Assembly (NCBI RefSeq): GCF_027596085.1
Contig: NC_072458.1
Span: forward strand, 18,584,384-18,648,383
Length of the DNA: 64,000 nucleotides
Reading direction: 5' to 3'
From: Anoplopoma fimbria
Taxonomy: Eukaryota > Chordata > Actinopteri > Perciformes > Anoplopomatidae
Shown here: positions 53,861 to 64,000 of the stretch, one piece after another
Layout: every line of letters begins with the position of its first letter
Numbering within the stretch: the first letter of the stretch is position 1
Notes under the pieces: generated by a model
Told to the model about the DNA's origin: nothing
Database searches by the model: none
Seen by the model: only the letters and a program-made list of their open reading frames with translations
Position numbers and translations under genes: made by a program

Positions 53861-56800
53861 GTGACAGTTGATGTGCACCTGTTTCTTTTTCTCTTTTTTT
53901 TTTTTTTTTTTTACCAATACACCTTTTGTAGATCTGAAAAGAAAGAAAACTAGAAGGACATCTGTTAAGCAGCCATATACAACCAGCTTTAAATGAGCCA
54001 GTCGGAGTGAAAAAATTGCATAAATGTGTCTTTAGGGTAAATTACCACTATTGTCTTACCAGGAGTCTCATTTATACAACAGTGCATTAGCTCCACACTA
54101 AATGTTCACATATGAACAAATGAGGAAATGTGCCTAGGGCAAAATGAAAATATTCTGATTTATAAAACCTTGCAACGGCTGGCCAGTGTTCAATTTCCTT
54201 TTATAAATCCCAAACCTTGCACAAACAGTCAATACAAAGCACCTCATGAATGCATAGAAATGAGCTGAAGAACGGTTATTAATGGCGAATTGCAACAATT
54301 ACCGAGAGGAAGACACAGAAAAAGATTTTTTTAATGGCATCCAAAAGAAAAATCCATTGGATTTTGTAATATGGCAGAATATAAGCCATGTGACTGTATA
54401 TGATACTTAAACATTTTGTGTTTTGTGCTCTGTGTCTCTGCTTGTCTGGCTCTGATTTAGTTTCTCCTCCTCTTGCAGGTCGTTACCGAGCTGGCTCACC
54501 TGTGTGCTGATGAGGGAAAAACCTACAAAGCTGCTCAGGCTGCCTCGTTCTCTCTCAGCTCCCACATGGTCGCTTGGTTTGTATCGTTTTGTGTTATTTT
54601 TCCTTTTAGCATGCAACACAGCCAGACGCTATTTTATCGATGTACTGATTGGTCACACCACACGATGTGTTTGTTAATATGAAATGCTTTGATAAATAGT
54701 TCCTTTTGACCTCCAATCGTTATTTTGTTTCCTCCCTCTTTTTGTCTGAACCGTGAGCCAGTTCAGAAGTGTAATAAAAATTTGCTGCTGTAACACTTTA
54801 AAACAATTTTGGAACATTTAATGGAAAAAAAAAAAAGGTGTTCATCTCCACTGATTGTTTGATGGCAAGCACCTCTACTTTATCTGCACATTGGGAAAGC
54901 AATCCCTCGTAGTTTACTTTTATTTTTTTGTTTCACGTATTGCTCATTTCTTGTGAACTTTGCCCCCAAAACTGCCAGAGCATATTTTACCCATTTAGTT
55001 TAATCTCACACATGATACATGTATGCCTCTGTTCTGATAACAGCATGGGCGGATAACGAGACAATGAGCCTCTGACAGACATGCAGAAGGACCCACCACC
55101 TCTTGTAGGTGAAAGTTACACAGACTGTATGGTTGTTAAGCTTCTTATTGCTGTTGTTTGTGTCTCTGTGTAGTTTTTTTGTATCTATTTGTAGTGGTTT
55201 TGTGTCTCTTCATAGTCATTTAAAGTATATTTCTAGTTGTTTTGTGTCTCTTTGTAGTTTTTTTGTAACTTTTTGTAGTTGTTTGTTTCACTTTGTAACT
55301 GTTTTGGTCATTTGTAGTTGGTTTGCAACTCTTGTTTCTCATTGTTTGGTGTCTCTTTATAGTTGCTTCGTGTCTATTTGTAGTCATTCTATGTCTCTGA
55401 GTTTGTTTTGCCACTTTTCAAAGTCATTGTCTCGTTGCAGTTGTTTTGGTCTCTTTCTTGTTTTCTTCTGTTTCTTTTTGTCTCTTCCTGGTTGTTGCGT
55501 ATCTCTTTGGGCGACATTTTGTAGGTGAAGGCCAGGAAGTTCTCTAACACGACACAAGTGATATGCCGTCCTGCAGAAACCACAAGTTGTTGTTTGTAAT
55601 CTGTGATATCTGAAATTAAAAAAACATTTCTAAGGAGGATGCTTGATAGAGCAGATTGGGCCTTTGCGCAGGACAAATTCTCTCATTGTGTTTTATTTTT
55701 CCTCAATGGTCTGGAAGCTTCCCCCCCTCAAAGCCCTGCAGGGGGTTGTAATCTCTGCAACATCTGGGCTACTGTTCCACATCAGCCATGTGGGAGGAAA
55801 TCAGATCAGACCAGATGAGCTCTTGGGTCGACCGATGAACCTGTGTGACCCACAGGCTTACACACACACAAACAATGAAAGCATGCGCTGGAATCCGATC
55901 CTATCATCTACTAACGATCCACCTACTGAATCGTAAAACATCACTGCCACCTAATCTCTCTCTGCCGCTCTCTGCACATCTCTCGTAGTTCGTTTAACTG
56001 TTCACAAAATACCAAATATGTGGAACATGTTGGATATGACACCCCTTCAGGGCAAATTTAGTATCTGTGTTTTTTACAGTAGATGTTGTGTGATTCGCAG
56101 GGGATCAATCTGTCTGACTGGCAGAGAAACTCTGTCTGCAGACACAACGCTCACAGCAGCAAACAGATTATCTGGTTCTGGCATGTTAGTGCGCATTAAC
56201 AGTAGGTCTGTTAGAGTTAATCCTTTACTGACATACAAAACACTATTTTTCGATTCTTTTTTCAACACTTTATTTTTCATTTTTTAAGGTTATGGGAAAC
56301 ATATTAGAATCAAACATGGACATATAATTTCAATTCAGAAGTAACATAAATGTTTTTAAATATGATAATAGAATAAACGTGGTCATAAGCAGGAAGCTAC
56401 AACAAAAGGGAAAGTCTACTCTAGAGTCTGTGAAATGACTCCAGATCGACACAAAGTTCTTGCAGGCTTTACATAATTCTGACTTTTTCTAGAGGAAGAA
56501 GAGAAAGCACTGTAGCCAACTGCAAGAATGAGGGGGCTGTATTTAACTTCCAGGTTAAAAATAAATCTGTGAGCCAGCAATGAAGCCAACACTTTGGCAT
56601 TAGCCTGCAGAGTTGTGATCTTGCATTTTGGGACTGATATACCAAAAAGGGAGAGTTATTACATTACTTCAATATTTCTTTACATTACTACTATATTGAT
56701 GCTCTGAATCATTCATATTGAACCTTTAATCATTTGAAGGTGTTCACATAGATAACCCCTCTCTTCTTAGTGTAGCTTTTCAGCCATCAGCCATTATTGC

Positions 56801-56960
56801 ACTTATTTCCTTTTCTTGTGTTTGTCCCTGATTTTTACATTGTATTGTCTCCGTCTGTCAGCAGAGCATTTAATCTGACCGCCAGTGGAGCTGAATGTTG
56901 AGGCTGAACTCCTGTCAGCAGGCTGTCAGTAGAGCTGCTGATAAAACTGCTTTAAGGAAC
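53861..56960. other. Intergenic, no gene supported
   Basis: 55140-55510 is a degenerate tandem repeat of about 20 bp (tttgtgtctctttgtagt-like) whose plus-strand frame (55109-55528) is a Phe/Ser/Cys string. A short frame at 54473-54682 follows a possible acceptor but has no domain. Nothing else is supported. Confidence 0.5.
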
Positions 56961-56967
56961 AAAGCCC

Positions 56968-57476
<509 letters not shown>

Positions 57477-57478
<2 letters not shown>

Positions 57479-59435
57479 GATTTCACTGTATGCTTGTTGA
57501 GTGTGTTACTGAAACAGTGTGTTTGCCCATCTCACACAATGTGAAACCAAGGACTGCCAGAGAGAGAGCAGGCAGGGAGGGAGAGGGAGAAAGAACAGCA
57601 AGTCAATTAAAGGGAGATTTCATTAGCCGTGACAGGAGGGTGTAAAAAAGTATTACAGTAATAACATGGAAGACAAGGGAATCCATTGCAGTTTAACAAC
57701 AAATATTAACCGGTGAAACTCAAATAATGTGACGGGGACTGAAAGGAGCAAACAGCAACAGGGCAAACACAAAGAAAAGGATGTGAACAAAAATAAACAA
57801 AAAGGTTTGCACTGTGAGGAAGGAAGGACACAGCTGGAGAACATTCGATAAAAGCAATAAAAAGTTTGTCACAACACTGCTGCTAAACGGGAAATCACGA
57901 AGCAGCTCAGCAGAGAGGACAAGATGACTGCAGGTTAGCTTTAAAGGTGCAATGTGTAAAAAAAAAAAAAAAAAAAACATTATTCAACAGTATGTGAAGA
58001 AGATTATAGTGCCAATGTATCTTCATACGATTTGTACGATATCTTACGGAAAGTCACAAATGTTTCTTGAGTTTTTACTGCAAAAGCAATCAATTTCCAC
58101 TCGTACATGCATACAGTCTTTCCAAAATAAACTTTTGTCTTCACAGGAAACAACTTAGTTATGTTTAGGCAACAAAACAACTTGGTTAGGTTAAGTGAAA
58201 GACCTTAGTTGAGGTCAAAATAACTATGCCAGTATTGTTACTGAAGTACAGTAGTATAATAAATAAACGTTGACTTGTCGTTTCACATTAGGAACTTTCT
58301 CCTGGGTGAAAGACTGTTTTTTGTGGGATATTTACAAATTAGGGAGTATTATTTTTGTAAGTATAGCTTAGAATACTGGATAAGAATAGTCTGACACTGT
58401 TGACGTTATGTCAAAGACATCTATGTGTTGAGTTTGATTATTGGATTAAATCCTAAGTGGCAGAAACAAGGAAACAGCTCTTCAGACGGACCTTCCGTTA
58501 GCTGTTAGCATTTAGCTTTGACTCCCAGGGTTTCAGCAGTTTTGTCAAATTCTACGTATGCTTGCAATGCTGTTAGCTAGCAGCTGTCTTCTTTTATAAT
58601 AACTGATGACTTTATATTAAGATTGTGTGAACCCAGTAGACCAGTATTTGTATGGAGCTCGTGGCCAGACGTTACACATTGCAACTTTTTAAAGTTGTAG
58701 CTTTAAGAACACCAGAGCAGAATGACAACAGAGAGGTATTACTGGCTTCAAGGACAGGATGGCAGACTTCCTTCAATGCCACATCCTTTTTGGTTCTGAA
58801 GGACACTTGCAAAATATATGAGAGTTGCTTTTTGGATGTTACCCAAGCTTGTTTTTATAAGAGACCTTGGAGGCTCCACAGAATACAGAAAAAGGCAGAA
58901 ATTCTGGCATTAAAGCTCTTTGTTTCTGGAGTAATTAACCATTTTGGCCAGTGACCTTTTTCCAAATGAGGTAAAATAGTTTGGAGGATGACAATAAACA
59001 GTCAATGCTTGGTTTTAAAGGAGCACTTCATTGATTTTAATAAAATAAAAGTCAATTTGTTAGCCATTGAGAGTATTACTCAGTCTGTGAAAACTGTTGT
59101 ATCATTTAACATTAGCATCTAGCATTTGTGTTTCTGGCCACCTTTGTGATAGTTTAAGTGGTATAGGTCTGATATTTACTTTCTTTTAGTTCTGGTTCGG
59201 TTCTAAATGATCTTTAGCTGCTAAGCTAGTCACTGACTCTTAACAGGTACATTGGGGTTTTAGACGTTGTTTGCTGCAGCAGAAAATGATGCCATAAAAC
59301 CAAAACAATGAGCTAAAATGCTGCTTATAGCTGAGGGGAACTGACCATTTGGCTGTTAAATCGCTGTGCCTTCATCACTATGAGCCACTTTCACATTCAG
59401 GTTGTCATGTGATCCATTGTAATATACAAATAAGA
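57477..59435. other. Intergenic, no gene seen
   Basis: Contains an A run at 57958-57976. No coding or RNA signal; the longest frames have no domain. Confidence 0.45.
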
Positions 59436-59613
59436 GATAAGATAAGATAATCCTTTATTACTCCCGCAGTGGGGAAATTTGCAGGATTACAGCAGCAGAG
59501 AGGATAGTTCAAATGAGAGATAAGTAAAAAAAACAAGCATTATGAATAAGTAAATAAGTAATTACACAGTTAAGAATATTAAATAAGTAAGTAAAAAAAA
59601 TCCACAATAACTA

Positions 59614-59659
<46 letters not shown>

Positions 59660-59660
59660 C
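59436..59660 (-). mobile_element. LINE 3' end with TTATC-type tail, inverted
   Basis: gataagataagataatcctttattactcccgcagtggggaaatttgc is the reverse complement of the LINE end at 19800-19848. It runs into a (TA)n array at 59618-59658. Confidence 0.75.
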
Positions 59661-60556
59661 TAAATATTGTTTATAGCTGCTTTATAATAATTATACGTCG
59701 TCCTTTTCTTGATCAAATAACATCCAGGTGCAACTGGAGATAACTGGAGAACTATTTTTAAAGTTCTGTTTACAGCCTCAGTATATTTAAATTAGCCATC
59801 CTAATAAGGAATACTAATGATAATGGAATAATATGAATAAATAAGTAGAAGAGGAAGGCCCAGCTGTACTTTGTAAATCGATGTAAACAAACAGTTTGGG
59901 CGGCTCCAAGATCAGATTCAGTTTTGCAGAATCAATGTGTTCAGTGAAGAGAGAGAAATTACCCGCTTTACAGGATTTTATGAATCAGCAGCACTTCAGT
60001 ATCGGTCCCATGAGGAGGAGATGCCTTTGCATGAGTTTTCAAAAATCTCAATGCCTTTTTGGATCCTTTTTTCGCTCCGTCTGCGAGCTTGAAGAGAGGT
60101 CTTCACATCGACAGCTTTTCCTGTGCTGTGTCTATAGAGAATAACCAACCAGCTGGCAAAAAAACTCCAGCTCTTCTTCTCTTTTTTTCCTAATGCACTC
60201 AGTCAGAATCGAAAACGCTGTGATCATTAGTCTCCGACGCCTTTTGGTGTAATGTGAGAGCTGTGAGGTGCTGTTAGGAGCTCTCACTGCATAAAGGCTG
60301 AGGATTTTTGGGAGTTCTTTGGAAAATAACTACCTTTTGAGATCATCGGTGGGGGAATTTTACTTTCTAGATAGATATTTCTTTCATTTCACAACATAGC
60401 TGTGCTGCACAGATTTCATTGAAATATCGTCCCTTTTTTTCCCTGTGCAAATGTCAGTCTGGCTGCCAACAAAGGGGTATAAATAAATCTCTGGACTGCA
60501 AATATCATCAGTCACTCATAGACAGGCTATAATTGTTTGGGTTAGACAAGAGGGGA

Positions 60557-60675
<119 letters not shown>

Positions 60676-61311
60676 TGATGCATGCATCTCATTACACCAG
60701 TGGATTGTCACATGCAAAAATGAACACAATTTTAATGGGGCTTTGGCACTGAGGTGATCGATAGCTACAGTAAGAGGCAAAAAAAAGAGCTATGCAGGTC
60801 CAGGAAAGCCTTCTGGAAGACTAACTGCATGATTATTCATATCTTAATATGTGTTTAGGTATTGAGTATTTACACTTTGATTCTAAAAATATGGGTTACA
60901 TAATCAGTGATATATCAATTTGTTCTTGCAGGTCAGAGAGAGATGATGACTGTTAGCTGTTAAAACTGAGCTCCTGATGCTCTGGCTGCACAAACCGGTA
61001 TGTGGCGATGCTGATTAAAGATAAACCGAGAGCTGATAGGCTGCCAGCAGCAGCAGCAGCAACAACAGTGTGTTTCTGTGAGCGCACACCTTTTATGTGC
61101 AGTTATTTCAGGCCTTCAAGCTTTCAATTATATCCAAACCCAGTATGAAAGCTCCTGTCACTTTTCTCGCCCCGTTTCACTTTTCCTAATGAAATGATTT
61201 CGTGCCCATGTGACTGAGTGGGTGATAGAGAGAGAAAAAGAGAGAGAGAGAGGCATGGCGAATAAGCTGTTAAGGCTTATTAAGTGAGTATCATGGACAG
61301 AGGCCTGGACA

Positions 61312-61313
<2 letters not shown>

Positions 61314-61394
<81 letters not shown>
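61314..61394. repeat. (GT)n microsatellite
   Basis: About 40 pure units. Confidence 0.95.
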
Positions 61395-61395
<1 letters not shown>

Positions 61396-62970
61396 ACGCC
61401 TCCATCCCCACGAGGCCGTGCACACACAGCTCAGCTGAATGCTCCTCGCTGAATTCGAAAGCAGCAAGCCAGCGTCTTCAAGAAAAACAAGCAACCCATA
61501 ATTACCCCGTCCAATCACAGCGTCACTTCCAGCAGGTCAGAGTTCCAAAATAATCGGTCTCCGTGGCTACCATGTTGCCTGGAGACAGTTTGGGCGGGCC
61601 AGGTCAATGACAGAGGTAACAGGCCAGGGTGCTCAAAGATAACATATCTCTTCCTGGTTTACTTTCCCAAACTGCAGCATTTTATACCATCTTTTTTGCT
61701 CTGCATCAAGCTGTTAGAGAAATAAAAAGTCACCGTATTGAAGGTCGGGGTTCTTGTGATGGCACTCAAGTTATAATGGCATGTCGTGCTCTTTACCAAA
61801 AGGTCTAACAAATGTGTTGTATGTACTTATTTCCCCATACGACACTTTTTTGAAATATTTTAAATCAAGCAATGTTTGCTTTCATGTTTGCTAAAGTTTA
61901 CACTTTGTCATGTGTATGCAACAAAGTCTGCTTACAGGTCTTGGGGAGGACCACTGCACATGTGAAAAAAGTTTTGTAAAGCCTTTTGTGTCTCCATGGA
62001 GAGCTGCAGATACGTTGTAAAATGAAAACAACCTGGGTGTGTGGAGTTTAAAAAGAAGTGAGCAAACCAGAGCTCCATATCTTGCTCCTCATCTCTGCGT
62101 GAGGCTAGCTAACATTATCCGCTACAAGCATAAAACCTGAATCTCTCACAAGTTGCATTGTGGGTGATGAATGTATAGCTGAATCTCGCCAATGCTTCTT
62201 CTAACACTAGCCATCTTGATGCACACTGCTCTTCAAAAGAGAGGTGGGCGGGGCATAAGGCCTGTGGTATTTGCAAATTTGCATATTCATGATTCCCTAA
62301 TTTCTCAATGAGGGAGAAAGAGATGTGCTTCCAGACATTTCTTCTTCTTTTTATGAGTAAAAAAAACCAAACATGGTAAACACAATATTATTCATAGCAG
62401 AATATGTTTCCATACTTGTGTCTAGAGGGGAACTTTAACCCGCCTGCCCCCCCGACTTGAAACAGAAGGCCTATTTTTAGTCCAACACACATCTCTGACC
62501 CTATTCTGTCACTGCAGTTGTGACTTAGCAGAGCGCCGAGTGTGGTGCTGCTCTTAAAGCGTCACTGTCCAGGTCTCCTGAGTGTAGGTCACTCAACTCA
62601 ATATGCATGTGAGGGGCTTTTTGTGCAGGGGTTCAACGTTTTCTCTCTTCTGAAACGGTAATGTGCGTATGCTGTTGCTGTGCTGCCACCTGCTGGCTGC
62701 TCTGAGTCACAGTGTCTCCTGAGGAGTGAGGAAGTTTCCCTGAAAAATAAAATAAAAACCACACCCGCCCTTTGCCCTGAAACACCTCCTTCCTCATATT
62801 TCTCACAGAGTGGGTGAGGGATCAGAAAAAAGAACATCCTGTACAATTTGACTAGACCTCAACTCAAAAACAAGATTCTCCCTTGAGACATGATTTCTCT
62901 TTTTGTGCAGAAGAGTTGCACAACGGTTTCTCAGAATATCCGTTGCAGAATTTCAACTAAATGGACAACA
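61395..62970. other. Intergenic between snrk and abhd5, no gene seen
   Basis: Unique sequence without supported coding, RNA or repeat features. Confidence 0.45.
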
Positions 62971-62986
62971 CAGACTGTATTTCACA

Positions 62987-62992
62987 TTTATT
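62987..62992 (-). terminator. abhd5 polyadenylation signal (candidate)
   Basis: tttatt on the plus strand reads AATAAA on the minus strand, about 115 nt past the abhd5 stop codon. Confidence 0.5.
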
Positions 62993-63106
62993 TACAAAAC
63001 TAGATTGGATAAAGTGTCCTCAGTCAGCGATGGTTCTCTCTTAAGAGTAAAGTGCAGGATAAAGAGGCTTACAGTTAAGAAGCTGAGGCTGTGTACTGGG
63101 TTTGGG

Positions 63107-63271
63107 TTAGTCAAACTCCTGTGTGTGCGTGTCGTCTGAAGGAGGGAGCGCTCGGTGATTTGTTCCCTCATCTTGGCTTCTCTCCCCCGTCCCAGTGAGG
63201 ATCTGAAGGACGGTCTGGTTGAATTCATCCGGCTGGTCGGCAAAAACGTAATGGCCTGCTCCTCTGATCAC
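63107..63271 (-). CDS. abhd5: ABHD5 (CGI-58), last coding exon only
   Basis: ABHD5 is a catalytically inactive alpha/beta-hydrolase on lipid droplets that co-activates the triglyceride lipase ATGL (PNPLA2). The minus-strand exon starts after a TTTGTCAG acceptor and reads VIRGAGHYVFADQPDEFNQT, then 34 more residues to a TGA at 63109-63107. GAGHYVFADQPDEFN is the near-invariant C-terminal block of ABHD4/ABHD5, with the hydrolase-fold His in GAGH. The ADQPDEFN context and position beside snrk favour ABHD5. After the block the protein extends further than expected (ERSQDEGTNHRAL... to QEFD), a divergent hydrophilic tail. The upstream exons lie beyond the right edge. The gene is convergent with snrk. 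Fish often keep two paralogues (a, b); I cannot say which this is. Confidence 0.8.
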   Translation of the reverse strand: MIRGAGHYVFADQPDEFNQTVLQILTGTGERSQDEGTNHRALPPSDDTHTQEFD

Positions 63272-64000
63272 CTGACAAACACAAACACACACACAGACCC
63301 TGAGATGGGTATTTCTCTTGAGGCTACAGGCAAAAACATTGATATGTTCAGCTCTTTTGCTTCCATAAGTGAAAAGAAAAGTCCCAAAATACACATTTAC
63401 GTGTTTATTTTACTACTTTGTATATCTGGGTCTTTAGAATTCTCCTGAATTCACCACCAATGTAAATAATGCCTCATTTGCTTAATTTAAACATAACATT
63501 TCTGAAAATTTGCATCTATTAGTTATTTTCTTTATTCTATTCACCTGTAGTCTCTTCGCCATGTATATTATTTCACAACACATATCTTTAAAGGTCGTTC
63601 TCTCAAATAAATATTAGACTCTGAGTCAGAAATCTCGACTTCAGTAGCTCTTACATACACCAAACCTTCATCTATATTCTAAAGGTTTTCACAGAGGGGT
63701 GTGTTCATTTATAATTTATATTTTTTATGGCTGTGGACAGAATTTTCGGATTAATGGAGTGATAAAAAGAGATATTCAAAATCCCCTAAGTAAAAATCTT
63801 GGACTCTAATATGTCAACAAAATGAAACAAGAATTTTGAATCTGGCTTCATCCAATGTTCAGATTTCTGTTCTGGAAATTTGATACATTAATGCCTCATT
63901 TGCGGATTTAAACAACAATTTCAGAAAACCTGTAATATGAATGATAATTGTCTTAATTTAAGTAAACAACTGGGGAAATTTCATGGTGATATTTATCAGT
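63272..64000 (-). other. abhd5 intron (continues past window)
   Basis: AT-rich with no further exon that I can support up to the window end. Confidence 0.5.

Noticed and set aside
54473..54682. Possible exon after CTTGCAG
   Set aside because: No partner exon, no domain, and it lies past the snrk polyadenylation signal.
55109..55528. 139-codon Phe/Ser/Cys-rich ORF suggesting a membrane protein
   Set aside because: It is a degenerate 20-bp tandem repeat rich in T; the composition explains the frame.

Overview
The window is a teleost fish chromosome segment. Supporting signs are spliced vertebrate genes (rpl14, snrk, the 3' end of abhd5), fish-type retroposons (an RTE/Rex3 element with a GATG tail, L2-type LINE ends, an I-clade LINE, tRNA-derived SINEs, a Tc1 element and a Tc1-type MITE) and many very long AC/GT arrays. 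A run of exactly 100 N (20005-20104) marks an assembly gap. rpl14, snrk and abhd5 also lie in the same neighbourhood on human 3p22, so the right two thirds is an ordinary conserved block.

Layout. 1-25 kb is a repeat-rich block of local duplications, all with coding potential on the minus strand. It holds (a) a spliced gene at 4557-6239 whose last exon resembles an AID/APOBEC-type deaminase fold but has no glutamate at the HxE position; (b) a 5' fragment of a second copy of that gene at 2.9-3.5 kb; and (c) three copies (10.4-12.3, 13.0-13.9 and 22.1-22.8 kb) of a second small spliced gene that I do not recognise. A tandem duplication with its junction near 11845 placed the short leader exons of gene (a) upstream of a copy of gene (c), in matching splice phase. 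A Rex3 retrotransposon (6930-10211) later entered one duplicated unit. The other unit keeps the empty target site, so the 8-bp target duplication can be read directly.

25-28 kb contains a fold-back element, an I-clade LINE cut by another repeat, and a LINE 3' end. 28.0-33.2 kb is rpl14 (plus strand, six exons, 137 aa) with a GCGCATGCG-rich promoter. Its 3' flank is duplicated at 2.05-2.72 kb. 36.1-53.8 kb is snrk (plus strand, one noncoding plus seven coding exons, 801 aa); the donor of coding exon 6 opens directly into an AC array. 53.9-62.9 kb has no gene that I can support and is rich in dinucleotide arrays. 63107-63271 (minus) is the last coding exon of abhd5, convergent with snrk; the rest of that gene lies beyond the window.

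The conserved genes are unrelated housekeeping or metabolic genes: ribosome, AMPK-related kinase, and lipolysis co-activator. The 1-25 kb block behaves like a fast-evolving, lineage-specific locus with gene birth by duplication and rapid decay. Both of its gene families are the best candidates for undescribed biology here.
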